Below, piece by piece: positions 54,146 through 63,040 of a DNA stretch of 64,000 nt. The stretch comes from an uncultured Verrucomicrobiota bacterium (lineage in GTDB: Bacteria; Verrucomicrobiota; Verrucomicrobiia; Opitutales; Opitutaceae): positions 1 to 64,000 of the forward strand of contig CAIVDS010000047.1 in assembly GCA_903904685.1 (NCBI GenBank), given 5' to 3'. Position 1 is the first letter of the stretch. Every line of letters begins with the position of its first letter. The notes beneath the pieces are model-generated. The model was given only the letters and a program-made list of their open reading frames with translations. It did not search any database and was not told the origin of the DNA. Made by a program: the position numbers and the translations under genes.

Positions 54146-56641
54146 ATGAACGCCGATCCTTCCGCCCCAACCGCCCACACCAGCCACCGCTCCTCCTGGT
54201 TTTTCAAGCTCCTGCTCGGCGCCTCGGCCCTCTTCATCGCCGGTTGCTCCGCCTATTTCTCCGTCCGCGGCCTGGGGCTTCTCTTCATCGGCTCGGCCAC
54301 CGCCGTCATGGTCATGGCTGCCAGTCTCGAAATGGGCAAGCTGGTCGCGGCCTCGTTCCTCTATCGCTACTGGTCGCAAATCACCATTCCCCTGCGCATC
54401 TACCTCACCCTGGCGGTGGTGGCGCTCATCGCGATCACCTCGCTGGGCAACTACGGCTATCTGGCCCGCGCCTACGAAGTCACCCACACGCAGCTCGCCG
54501 GCATCGAACAGCGGATTCTCCCCCTTCAGCAGGACATCGACGCCACCCAGATCCAGATCGACGCCTCGCGGAACCAGATCGGCAAGTTCACCGACACGGG
54601 CCGTGAAGACCGTGAAAAAATCCAGGCTCAGATCGCCGAGGCCAACCAGGCCCTCGACCAATCTCTCTCCCGCCTCGAAGACCGCCGCAAGGCCGCCAAA
54701 GATCGTCAGGACCACGACAGCCAGACTTTTTCCTCCCGCCTGCCCGAGGCCGCCGAACTCCTCAAAAAGGATCTCGCCTCCGAGGACGCGGCCGTCGCCA
54801 AGCTGAACGAGCGCGTCGCCGTACTTGATCGCGCCGTCGACGCCTACACCGCCCAGGGCGGCCCCAGCATCCTGCTGTTCAAGAGCGATGCCATCAAAAA
54901 AGGTCAGGTCCTGCGTGAGCAGCAGGAGCTCGAACGCAAGGCCATCGCCGACGAAATCATCGTCCACCAAAACAAGCAGGACCGGCTCCGCGCCGATTAC
55001 GCGAAAAACACCGATGCCATGAACCGCGATCTCACCGGCGTGCAGACCCAGTATCGCCAGGATCTCGCCGCCCTCGACTCCGAGGAACAGTCCCTCCGCA
55101 AAAACTGCGCCGACACCATCGCCAAGGTCGAGAAGCAGATCAGCTCGCTCCAGACCCAGACGACTACCGTCAGCCGCCAGGGCCAGGACCAGATCGCCGC
55201 CCTCTACCAGCGCATCGAAACCGACAATCAGGAAATCGCCCACCTGCGCCAGCAGATGGCCGGCGTCGATATCGGCCCCTACCGTTTCATCGCCCGCACC
55301 TTCAACACGGGTGCCGATGATGTCGTCAAGTGGCTCGTCCTGCTGCTGGTCTCCGTGTTCGATCCGCTGGCGGTCGTCCTCACCGTCGGCCTGAACGTCG
55401 CGCTCATGCATGATCGCCGCGCCTCCGCCTTCGTCCGCACCGGCGCCACGCTTCCTCCAGCGCGCAGTCGCACCGCCAGAATCGTCATTTGGGTTATCCT
55501 GCTCCTCATCGTCGCGGCATTCGCGTTTGCGGCCAAACGTTTCGGACCCGCCTTGCTCAAGCAGTGGCAGAACCACACCGAGCAACGTGCCACCGCGGGG
55601 CTGATTCCAGCCGACAGCTTTGCCGTCCTCGCCTTGAGGCCCGACCGGATGAGCGACCCCACTGGCAATTTCGTCTGGAACAGGACCGTCTCCAGCCTTC
55701 TCGGAAAATCCGCCTTGAGCCAGCTCGCCGACCTCTTTGGCGACAGCCTCGATGCCGGCTCGGACGTCTATGTTTTCGTCAAGTACCCCGCGCGGCAAAA
55801 TTCCGCGCAGGCGCAAAGCCCCGTCATGCTCTGCGGCCTGATTGCGCGTCTCAAGGACCCCGCCGCCGCCGAGACCGGCCTGAATCGTTTTGCCGACGCC
55901 TTCGCCGACAGCCTCCGCCACGGTGCCCCCGCCGGCCAGCCGCGCCACAACAGCATGGTTCGCTACGGCAGCGGCCGCTATCTAGACCCGCAGGGCAACT
56001 TCCTGTCCTTCGCGATCACCGGTCAACACGCCATCCTGCTGCTCGAGATCGACGGCGACCCGGCCAAGCCGGCCGTCGAGGACGAAATCCGCCACATCCT
56101 CGCCCCCGTCACCACCGACGTAGTCGCCAGCGGCGGCGCCACCGTCCTTCCCAAACGCGCCCTCGACACCGATGCCGCCGTCTCCCTCTGGTTCGATTCC
56201 TCCCGCTGCTTCGCCGACATGCCCAAGAACATCGCCGCCCAGAACCGTTACCAGCAACTCGCCGGCCGCATCAATTTCGACCTGCTCCTGACCCTCAATC
56301 CCACCACTGAGGGCCAGCTCGATCTCGCGGCCGACTACAACTACGCCGGCGAACGCTTCAAACCCCAGCCCTCGCTGCAGGACATCTTTGGCAAACTCGG
56401 CCCGGTTGAACCCTCCGGCGTGCCCGGCCGCCTCATGGATCGCTGCGCCGTCACCCTCGACATGGAGGCGCTGATGGACCGACTGCCCGCGATGCTCTCC
56501 GACTCCGCCAACGCCGCCGCGCAAATCCACGTCGAGAAAACCATCGCGTCAACGCGCAGCGGCCGGTTCGAACTCGTCGCCCAGTATGACTCAAAAGCCG
56601 GCCTGCCGTTTCAAGCCGCGCTCCGCAACCTCGTGCGCTGA
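54146..56641 (+). CDS. large membrane/coiled-coil protein with C-terminal domain
   Basis: 831 residues from ATG 54146. Three hydrophobic segments (about 20-42, 48-68 and 76-100) resemble the N-terminal part of uncharacterised phage-like and bacterial membrane proteins (LEMGKLVAASFLYRYW). A long coiled coil (about 110-385) follows, rich in Gln/Asp/Arg/Lys, then a second pair of membrane segments (about 395-425, DPLAVVLTVGLNVALM, and 448-470). The last 360 residues form an unrecognised extramembrane domain (MLCGLIARLKDPAAAETGLNR). It starts 427 nt after the regulator and is followed by a lipoprotein gene with a 6-nt gap. The function is unknown. Confidence 0.72.
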   Translation: MNADPSAPTAHTSHRSSWFFKLLLGASALFIAGCSAYFSVRGLGLLFIGSATAVMVMAASLEMGKLVAASFLYRYWSQITIPLRIYLTLAVVALIAITSLGNYGYLARAYEVTHTQLAGIEQRILPLQQDIDATQIQIDASRNQIGKFTDTGREDREKIQAQIAEANQALDQSLSRLEDRRKAAKDRQDHDSQTFSSRLPEAAELLKKDLASEDAAVAKLNERVAVLDRAVDAYTAQGGPSILLFKSDAIKKGQVLREQQELERKAIADEIIVHQNKQDRLRADYAKNTDAMNRDLTGVQTQYRQDLAALDSEEQSLRKNCADTIAKVEKQISSLQTQTTTVSRQGQDQIAALYQRIETDNQEIAHLRQQMAGVDIGPYRFIARTFNTGADDVVKWLVLLLVSVFDPLAVVLTVGLNVALMHDRRASAFVRTGATLPPARSRTARIVIWVILLLIVAAFAFAAKRFGPALLKQWQNHTEQRATAGLIPADSFAVLALRPDRMSDPTGNFVWNRTVSSLLGKSALSQLADLFGDSLDAGSDVYVFVKYPARQNSAQAQSPVMLCGLIARLKDPAAAETGLNRFADAFADSLRHGAPAGQPRHNSMVRYGSGRYLDPQGNFLSFAITGQHAILLLEIDGDPAKPAVEDEIRHILAPVTTDVVASGGATVLPKRALDTDAAVSLWFDSSRCFADMPKNIAAQNRYQQLAGRINFDLLLTLNPTTEGQLDLAADYNYAGERFKPQPSLQDIFGKLGPVEPSGVPGRLMDRCAVTLDMEALMDRLPAMLSDSANAAAQIHVEKTIASTRSGRFELVAQYDSKAGLPFQAALRNLVR

Positions 56642-56647
56642 CCGGCC

Positions 56648-57589
56648 ATGTCGCCACGCAGGCACCTGTTTATTTGCCTGATCGCCCTCGCCGCGCTCGC
56701 CGGCTGCCATACGAAAACCACCCGGACTTCCGCCGACACTGCGGTCGCAATCACGGGCGACGGCCATGATCACGGCGGCTCACCGGCCCGCCATGCCGCC
56801 CGCCACGCCAAACAGGAAGTCTCTCAAAACGATGCGCCCAAAGACGCCAACCCGACCGACACGTCCTCGGCATCGGTGGCATCACCAAGCAAGGCAAGCC
56901 CGCCCGGCAAGGTCTCCCCCAATTTACCCTCAGCGCATTCTGATTCCCGCAAGTCGGCAGCCGCGCAGCCGGCAAAGCCCGCCAAACTCTCAGCCTCCGG
57001 CATCGCCTCATCCCCCGCGAAACCTGCGCAGGACGGACGGATTTCCATCACCATGCCTCCAGCCACCCCCACCCCTCAACGGACCGTCGCGAGCCTGAGA
57101 CTTGGTGAATCGTCACGCTCGACTGCCGCGCCCAAAATAACCCCGCTCTCCGTTGACCTGCCCGGCCTCGTCACCAGCGCACCAACGACAGCGCCCACCC
57201 AACGGTTGTCCGCCGTCATCCCCGCTCCGTCACTCTCGGATGTCATGTCATCACGGACCAAGCCGCAGTCCATCGACCTCTTCTCACGACTCTCTTCACC
57301 GCAAGTTGCCGCCGGTTCACAGGATCAGCCCCTGTCATGGTCGTTACCACGTGCCATGGCACCCGCCCAAATCCAAACCACTAGCTTCGATCAAACCATC
57401 ATGGCGCTTCCGTCCGACACGATGCCGGTCCTGTGGCAAACCAAGGGAGGGCCAGTTTACTCCGTCCCAATTTTGTCAAATTGGCTTTCCGCCCCGGCCC
57501 CGCCGCCTCCACCAGATTCCTCCACCACCCGCGAGGATCGGGAAATTCTTCACGTTAAAATTTACCAAATCCTCCTCGGCCATCAGTAA
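56648..57589 (+). CDS. lipoprotein with low-complexity body
   Basis: 313 residues. Signal peptide MSPRRHLFICLIALAALAGC with lipobox LAGC and Cys at position 20, so it is an exported lipoprotein. The mature protein is Pro/Ala/Ser/Thr-rich throughout and probably disordered (ASPSKASPPGKVSPN), ending with PPPPPDSSTTREDREI. No domain recognised. It starts 6 nt after the large membrane protein on the same strand, so the two are likely functionally linked; the low-complexity body could bridge the periplasm. Confidence 0.72.
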   Translation: MSPRRHLFICLIALAALAGCHTKTTRTSADTAVAITGDGHDHGGSPARHAARHAKQEVSQNDAPKDANPTDTSSASVASPSKASPPGKVSPNLPSAHSDSRKSAAAQPAKPAKLSASGIASSPAKPAQDGRISITMPPATPTPQRTVASLRLGESSRSTAAPKITPLSVDLPGLVTSAPTTAPTQRLSAVIPAPSLSDVMSSRTKPQSIDLFSRLSSPQVAAGSQDQPLSWSLPRAMAPAQIQTTSFDQTIMALPSDTMPVLWQTKGGPVYSVPILSNWLSAPAPPPPPDSSTTREDREILHVKIYQILLGHQ

Positions 57590-57687
57590 GACGACCGGAT
57601 TCCCGTGGCCTATTTGCGACTGGCAGGTGGTGGTGCGCATCATCAGACGCGTTTTCCGCAACTGCTGCTAGAGGAGATTCTGCCGGG

Positions 57688-58812
57688 CTAAAAAACGCCG
57701 GTACTCCGGGCCTGGCTCTCGAGGGCGGCTTCGCTTTGGAGGATTTTGTCGGCGGCACGGCCGCCGGTTGACTGCGACACATTTGGAAGGAAGACGTAGC
57801 TGGGGTCAGTCTGTTGCCGGCGATGGATTTCCAGCATGCCTTGCCAAGTCTTCCAGAGCCCTTGTGGAGCTGGAGGGAGGTCTTGCGCAATGGCCGCTCG
57901 CAGTTTTGGCAGGTTGTAGAACGGCACGGCGGGGAACATGTGGTGTTCGATGTGATATTGCATGTTCCAGTAAAGGAGGGAGGGGAGCCAAGAACAGGTG
58001 AAGGTGCGGCAACAGAGGCGGTGGTCTGGGACGTTCGCCGTGAGGCCGTAGTGCTGGGGCATGCCGCAAAGAAAGCAAAGCCAGCCACAGTAATGGGCGC
58101 CGAGGTTGAAGATAAAGATCAGGAACCAGTGCCCGGTCGCGATGAAGAGGGCGGCGAGCAGCGCGTGACCGAGCAGGGTGAAGCGGGCCCAGTTGCGATG
58201 TTCGCGGCGGAGTTTTTCGTTCTCTTCGGGCAGCACGAATTCATACCATGCGTTGTCCACATGTCCGGTGGCTCGCCGATAGCAAGTCCGGATCGTTTTC
58301 CACGTTTGTTCCGGGTTCCAGGCGAACAGGCCCAGCCAAAAGCGCCAGTCTTCGAGCGAGATCTTTTGCGGCAAGACAACTTCGCCGTCGTAGTCGTTGT
58401 GGACGGTGACCTGATGATGGCGGATGTGGCTTGGACGATACCAGACTTGGTCGTGCCAACCCAAGAAGGCGAAGAGCTTGAGGAAGAATTCGTTGATGGC
58501 TTTTGTTTTGAATGGAGTTTTGTGGCTCAACTCATGGCAGGCGATTCCGCCGAGAAATGAGCCGACGGTTCCATGCGCAAACAATGCCAAAAGCAGGAGC
58601 GGTAGCATCCACATCCAGTTATTGCCATTCATCTTATAAAAACTCAGATATGCCAATGCGCCGGTCGCAAACCAGAGCCCGAGATGTCCCAGCGCTTGAC
58701 GAAAGCCTTGGTAATCGCTGCATTGCATCAGCTTAGTCATGACTTTCGGATCAACCTCACAGCGATACCAATTGATTCTTATATCATTGCGGAACTTTTG
58801 CGTTGTTTCCAT
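57688..58812 (-). CDS. membrane fatty acid desaturase
   Basis: 374 residues with four to five membrane segments and the three histidine boxes of the desaturase superfamily: HELSHKT (HxxxH), HIRHHQVTV (HxxHH) and YHIEHHMFP (HxxHH), which together hold the di-iron site. The N-terminus MRETTQKF-type start METTQKFRNDIRINWY is cytoplasmic. It introduces double bonds into acyl lipids; the position of desaturation cannot be told. It is monocistronic by layout, convergent with the lipoprotein gene. Confidence 0.9.
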   Translation of the reverse strand: METTQKFRNDIRINWYRCEVDPKVMTKLMQCSDYQGFRQALGHLGLWFATGALAYLSFYKMNGNNWMWMLPLLLLALFAHGTVGSFLGGIACHELSHKTPFKTKAINEFFLKLFAFLGWHDQVWYRPSHIRHHQVTVHNDYDGEVVLPQKISLEDWRFWLGLFAWNPEQTWKTIRTCYRRATGHVDNAWYEFVLPEENEKLRREHRNWARFTLLGHALLAALFIATGHWFLIFIFNLGAHYCGWLCFLCGMPQHYGLTANVPDHRLCCRTFTCSWLPSLLYWNMQYHIEHHMFPAVPFYNLPKLRAAIAQDLPPAPQGLWKTWQGMLEIHRRQQTDPSYVFLPNVSQSTGGRAADKILQSEAALESQARSTGVF

Positions 58813-59228
58813 AAATAAAAAGAGTCGGATAAAGAGAAAATAGCCGCGGGGTAGGCTAAGGCGGGGCAGGCAGCCACGATGTGATTCCAGCGGCTGTCAC
58901 GTCAAGTGCAACAGTGCCTGTCTTTATGATTGAGTAATGGAATCAGACAAAGATTTAAAGAGGAGTGCAGTGGAAGGATTAAACACCTCACCTTCCTATC
59001 TCGCTGGCCTCACTAGGCTGCGTCGTCTGCCTCATGCAGCAATCTTCTCCCTTCAGATGCCATTAACCACCTTAGGTTGGGTTCCACCTGTTTTTACGTG
59101 ATTTCGTCCGTGATCGCCAATCTTTTCCCTCCTCAAATTCAGGAGTTGCACAATCCCCACGGTTTCGTTTGAACGCTGCCGTCAGTATTTGAACTAACCT
59201 CCGTCAGAAAACTTAACCGAGGCACATC
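58813..59228. other. 416-nt intergenic region upstream of accB
   Basis: It separates the divergent desaturase and accB genes and should hold both promoters. A short ATG frame (58937-59101, 54 residues) is the only plus-strand ORF, but it has no recognisable protein character or supported ribosome-binding site, so I do not call it. No tRNA or riboswitch was recognised. Confidence 0.4.
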
Positions 59229-59723
59229 TTGGACCTAAAAGAGATCAAACAAATCATCGACTTAATGAAAAAATCCGAGCTGACCGAATTTGCGGTCGAG
59301 GAAGAAGGCTTTAAGTTGAAGATCCGTCGCGGTAGCAACGGCATACCAATCGTAAGCACCAGCCAAGGTTCTGGCACGCCCTTTCAGGCGACGCAGCAGA
59401 ACCCCATCCCTCCTGCACCAGCACCAGCCACACCTGTCGTCGCACCCGCCACCGCACCTGTTCCTGCGGCAGAAGAAGCCGGAGTCTCCTACATCAAGTC
59501 CCCCATGGTGGGCACTTTTTACCGTTCTGGCTCGCCAGAGAGTAAACCCTATGCCGAAGCCGGCACCAAGATTACCGAGACTTCGGTGGTTTGCATCATC
59601 GAGGCCATGAAAATCATGAACGAGATCCAAGCCGAAACCAAAGGCGTGATCGTCGAAGCTTTGGTTGAAAGCGGCCAACCTGTGGAATACGGCCAGAAGC
59701 TGTTCAAAGTAAAACAAGCCTGA
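59229..59723 (+). CDS. accB: biotin carboxyl carrier protein of acetyl-CoA carboxylase
   Basis: 164 residues from TTG 59229, a start supported by the family-typical beginning [17 protein letters not shown]. The N-terminal domain is followed by a Pro/Ala linker (about 55-82; [20 protein letters not shown]) and the biotinyl domain with the biotinylated Lys128 in [16 protein letters not shown] carries carboxyl groups between biotin carboxylase and the carboxyltransferase in the first step of fatty acid synthesis. It is 109 nt upstream of accC, with a hairpin in between. Confidence 0.96.
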   Translation: MDLKEIKQIIDLMKKSELTEFAVEEEGFKLKIRRGSNGIPIVSTSQGSGTPFQATQQNPIPPAPAPATPVVAPATAPVPAAEEAGVSYIKSPMVGTFYRSGSPESKPYAEAGTKITETSVVCIIEAMKIMNEIQAETKGVIVEALVESGQPVEYGQKLFKVKQA

Positions 59724-59750
59724 TTTCCCTTCCTCCCGCAAATCTTCTTA

Positions 59751-59812
59751 AAACCGCTAATCCCACTAGCTTCGCTTCTAAATTAGCGTATCTTAGTGTG
59801 AATTAGCGGTTT
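59751..59812 (+). other. inverted-repeat hairpin between accB and accC
   Basis: AAACCGCTAAT (59751-59761) is an exact inverted repeat of ATTAGCGGTTT (59802-59812). Inside, CACTA (59764-59768) pairs with TAGTG (59794-59798). The 5' arm could alternatively pair with ATTAGCG (59782-59788). The 3' side is AT-rich but without a U-run, so it is more likely an RNA regulatory or processing element than a terminator. Confidence 0.5.
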
Positions 59813-59832
59813 ATTTATATACTACCTTTCCG

Positions 59833-61197
59833 ATGATCCAAAAAATTCTCATCGCCAACCGTGGAGAAATAGCCCTGCGTATTGTGCGCGCCTGCCGCGA
59901 ACTTGGCATCAAGACCCTCGCGGTTTACTCCGAAGCCGATGTGCAATCTCTCCATGTCCAACTCGCCGATGAAGCCATCTGCATCGGCGGCCCTCGCAGT
60001 TCGGATAGCTACCTCAAGGCCGATCGCATCATTGCGGCGGCGGAAATCGCCGACGTTGACGCCATTCACCCCGGCTACGGTTTTCTTTCTGAAAACGCCA
60101 AATTTGCCGAGCAATGCGAATCGTGCAATATCAAGTTTATAGGACCTAAATCACATTCCATCAAAATGATGGGAGACAAGGCAGTCGCAAAGGATACGGT
60201 TAAAAAAGCCGGTGTGCCCACCGTGCCCGGTTCTGATGGCCCCGTCGAAAATGAAACCGAAGCCGTCAAGATTGCTCGTAAAATTGGGTATCCCGTGATC
60301 ATCAAAGCTGTCGCTGGCGGCGGCGGGCGCGGCATGCGTATCGCGCACAACGACATCTCCTTCGCGAAGGAATATCACGTCGCACGCAACGAAGCTGAAA
60401 AAGCCTTCGGCAACGGCTCCGTTTACATCGAGAAATACATCGAGAAACCCCGTCATATCGAATTTCAGATCCTCGCCGACAGCCATGGCAAAGTGCTTCA
60501 GCTTGGCGAACGCGACTGCTCAGTGCAACGTCGGCATCAGAAGCTCATCGAAGAATCACCTTCCCCGTTCCTCACTCCCGACCTGCGCAAGCGCATGGGC
60601 AAGTTCGCTGTCAAGGCCGCCGAGGCCGCCGAATACGAGAACGCCGGCACAATCGAGTTTCTCGTCGATGCCAAGGGCAACTTCTACTTCATCGAGATGA
60701 ACACGCGCATTCAGGTCGAGCATGCCGTGACCGAGGAATGCACCGGCATTGACCTCATCAAACAGCAGATCCTCATCGCCAACGGCGAAAAACTCGACTT
60801 CGACCAAAGTGACGTGAAGTTTGAGAAGCACGCCATCGAATGCCGTATCAATGCCGAGGATCCCGCGCGCAACTTCGCGCCCTCCCCCGGCACCATCGGC
60901 CTCTACTACGCCCCCGGCGGCCATGGCGTGCGCGTCGATTCTCATGCATATTCCGGCTACGCCATCCCGCCCTATTACGATTCAATGATCGGTAAGCTCA
61001 TCTGCTTCGGTCACGACCGGCCCACCGCCCTCAAGCGCACCTATCGCGCCCTCAGCGAATACATCATCAACGGCATCAAGACCACCATCCCCCTCCACAA
61101 GGCGATCATGAGCGATCCCACCTTCATGGAAGGCAAGGCGACCACCGCCTACATGGAGGACTTCTTTGCCCGCACGCCGACCGATCTCTTCTCTTAA
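59833..61197 (+). CDS. accC: biotin carboxylase
   Basis: 454 residues, normal length. The start [20 protein letters not shown] is the BC N-terminal domain; the ATP-grasp domain has [17 protein letters not shown] and the catalytic segment [18 protein letters not shown]; the C-terminal domain runs [18 protein letters not shown]. It carboxylates biotin on AccB using bicarbonate and ATP. It is followed by a strong terminator and then Asp23 family genes, a neighbourhood also seen as accB-accC-yqhY in Firmicutes. Confidence 0.97.
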   Translation: MIQKILIANRGEIALRIVRACRELGIKTLAVYSEADVQSLHVQLADEAICIGGPRSSDSYLKADRIIAAAEIADVDAIHPGYGFLSENAKFAEQCESCNIKFIGPKSHSIKMMGDKAVAKDTVKKAGVPTVPGSDGPVENETEAVKIARKIGYPVIIKAVAGGGGRGMRIAHNDISFAKEYHVARNEAEKAFGNGSVYIEKYIEKPRHIEFQILADSHGKVLQLGERDCSVQRRHQKLIEESPSPFLTPDLRKRMGKFAVKAAEAAEYENAGTIEFLVDAKGNFYFIEMNTRIQVEHAVTEECTGIDLIKQQILIANGEKLDFDQSDVKFEKHAIECRINAEDPARNFAPSPGTIGLYYAPGGHGVRVDSHAYSGYAIPPYYDSMIGKLICFGHDRPTALKRTYRALSEYIINGIKTTIPLHKAIMSDPTFMEGKATTAYMEDFFARTPTDLFS

Positions 61198-61224
61198 ATC
61201 GTCTCGCCAACGCCAACTTCACTG

Positions 61225-61257
61225 CTCCCGCGAACCAACCGTCGCGGGAGTTTTTTT
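61225..61257 (+). terminator. rho-independent terminator after accC
   Basis: CTCCCGCGA (61225-61233) pairs with TCGCGGGAG (61242-61250) around an 8-nt loop and is followed by seven T residues. It lies 28 nt after the accC stop. Confidence 0.93.
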
Positions 61258-61316
61258 GCCCGATCTTGCGGGCCGGTCTTGCAACTCCCGCCTCAACCGC
61301 GTTTCTTAAACTCATC

Positions 61317-61766
61317 ATGACGCCATCGTCCGCGTTTAATCCCACCCCCCGCTTCGACGACCAACCGGAACTGGGCGACATCAAGATCAACCACAATGTC
61401 GTGGCCAGCATCGTGCGCCTCGCCGCCATGCAAGTTCCGGGCGTGGCCGGTGTCGGCGGCGGTATTGTGGACGGCATCAGCGAACTTTTCGCCAAGCGTG
61501 AATCCGACCACCGCGGCGTAAAAGTCAGCGAAGACAACCAAGACACCTACGCCATCGAGCTGCGTCTCGTCGTCAACTACGGCGCCGAGATCGGCAAGAC
61601 CTCCTACGAAGTTCAACTGGCCGTGCGCAAACAAGTCATCGCCATGACCGGTAAAAACATCTCCCGCGTCGATGTCATCATCGAAGGCGTGCGCCTCCCC
61701 ACCGATCTCGCGGCCGGCCGTGATAAAGCCGACGACCTCTGGCCCGACGCCCCGACAACCGATTAA
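61317..61766 (+). CDS. Asp23/Gls24 family protein
   Basis: 149 residues from ATG 61317; the in-frame sequence upstream overlaps the terminator. The family core is ELGDIKINHNVVASIVRLAA followed by VPGVAGVGGG and later a second half VKVSEDNQDTYAIELRLVVN and YEVQLAVRKQVIAMTGKNIS. In Firmicutes such proteins (Asp23, YqhY) lie next to accB-accC and link acetyl-CoA carboxylase control or the cell envelope, so the neighbourhood supports the call. It follows the terminator, so it may have its own promoter, and it is 16 nt from the next gene. Confidence 0.9.
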   Translation: MTPSSAFNPTPRFDDQPELGDIKINHNVVASIVRLAAMQVPGVAGVGGGIVDGISELFAKRESDHRGVKVSEDNQDTYAIELRLVVNYGAEIGKTSYEVQLAVRKQVIAMTGKNISRVDVIIEGVRLPTDLAAGRDKADDLWPDAPTTD

Positions 61767-61782
61767 CCCCCAAAGTGCCGCC

Positions 61783-62196
61783 ATGCCGCCTTGGATCGAG
61801 TTTCTGCAACCGACCGCCTTTCAGGTCACCCTGCTATGGTCCGCGCTGGCTTTGTTGGCCTTGATGATTTTGCTGCGCCAGCCCAGCACGTTGGTGCTCT
61901 CAACCAGTGAAACGGGCCGGTTGGAAATCTCCCGTCACGCCCTGCATCGCCTCGTCGAGGCCTGCTGCGAACAGCTCAAAGGCGTCGCCTCGGCCCGCGC
62001 CACCATTTCGCGCCGTCGCGGTAAATTCGAGACCGTCATCCGGCTCAAAATCCGCCCGAACGCAAAGCTTGACGCCATCCAAGGTTATTTGACCCAGGAA
62101 GTCGGCGACATTTACCGCGAAAATCTGGGCATCGATGCCGTGGGCCGCATCGAAATCAAAGTGGTGGGCATCACACCCGAAGCCACCGGCTTCTGA
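61783..62196 (+). CDS. small membrane protein with Asp23-like C-terminus (AmaP-like)
   Basis: 137 residues from ATG 61783. One N-terminal membrane segment (about 15-33; TLLWSALALLALMILL) is followed by a soluble domain with LEISRHALHRLVEACCEQL and KFETVIRLKIRPNAKLDAI, resembling the Asp23/AmaP-like domain. AmaP anchors Asp23 at the membrane in Staphylococcus, so this may be the anchor for the preceding Asp23 protein. That role is inferred from similarity of layout and the 16-nt spacing. Confidence 0.6.
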   Translation: MPPWIEFLQPTAFQVTLLWSALALLALMILLRQPSTLVLSTSETGRLEISRHALHRLVEACCEQLKGVASARATISRRRGKFETVIRLKIRPNAKLDAIQGYLTQEVGDIYRENLGIDAVGRIEIKVVGITPEATGF

Positions 62197-62281
62197 GTCA
62201 AAAGATCAGGTGGCCATCAACCGGTGGTCGCTGCACTCCGCGGCTTGCCTTGCGCCCGCCGCCCTCTTCACTCCACCGCCA

Positions 62282-62911
62282 ATGTCCGTCCGCCGCTCAT
62301 CGAAGGAAAAATCCTGGCCCATGAAGTGGATCGTGATCGCGATCATCGCCTTGGTCGTGCCCTACACCTACCTGACGCTGCACTACCGCAAACCCGGACC
62401 TGCCTACCGTCCTTATGAAGCGTTGAAGGAGCGCGCCAATGTCGAGCGCCTGCTCGCCGCCGGCTACCGGCGCATCAACACCCTCGCCGAACGTCCCGCC
62501 GATCCGCAGCGCATCGCCAAAATTCTGGGCGCCTCCGCCACCGTGACCGACGCGCCCGGCGGGCTCCCCGCCGGCCTTGCCACGACTCTGGTCGAGACTC
62601 CGCTGCTGCCTCGTGCGTTTCAATCGGTCTCGGCCCCGCGCGAGGCCGTCGCCTTCCTGCCCTACACGATCCTTTTCAATTGCACGCTCGCCAACCAGAA
62701 GGAGCAACTCGGCGGCTCGCAGGTGTTCGTCAGGGGCGACACGCTCGTGATCATTCCTCAATTCGAGCCCATCGAAGGCGGCCTGATCGCCCGCACCAAC
62801 GAAAGCGTCGTGACCATCACCGTGCCCGCCGGTACGCTGAAATCGGGTCGCTACACCGTTGTTCTCGCCGCCAGCCAGCACTCGAAGCAGTGGACGGTTG
62901 ACGTGAAGTGA
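62282..62911 (+). CDS. hypothetical membrane-anchored protein
   Basis: 209 residues from ATG 62282; an ATG at 62321 gives a shorter version starting MKWIVIAII. One membrane segment near the N-terminus (MKWIVIAIIALVVPYTYLTL) is followed by a roughly 160-residue soluble region with YRPYEALKERANVERLLAAG and SRYTVVLAASQHSKQW-type C-terminal SGRYTVVLAASQHS. No family recognised. It lies 85 nt after the AmaP-like gene on the same strand and may belong to that group. Confidence 0.5.
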   Translation: MSVRRSSKEKSWPMKWIVIAIIALVVPYTYLTLHYRKPGPAYRPYEALKERANVERLLAAGYRRINTLAERPADPQRIAKILGASATVTDAPGGLPAGLATTLVETPLLPRAFQSVSAPREAVAFLPYTILFNCTLANQKEQLGGSQVFVRGDTLVIIPQFEPIEGGLIARTNESVVTITVPAGTLKSGRYTVVLAASQHSKQWTVDVK

Positions 62912-63040
62912 CGAAAAACGCCCGGCCTCGTCTTGTGCAATGACGGTTGGCGGCATTGGGCGTTGGCGTTTGCGGTTATTGAAAACATGGCCATGGTTTT
63001 TGCGTCCTGGCCTACATCCTGTTCCGTTTTCACCCCCGTC

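Noticed and set aside
54134-55948. 604-residue minus-strand ORF
   Set aside because: Antisense to the membrane/coiled-coil gene; Gly/Val/Asp/Glu-rich shadow without domains.
57476-57661. Minus-strand ORF between lipoprotein and desaturase genes
   Set aside because: Overlaps the lipoprotein gene and has no protein-like character.
58937-59101. Short plus-strand ORF of 54 residues upstream of accB
   Set aside because: No ribosome-binding site, no homology I can recognise; likely chance.
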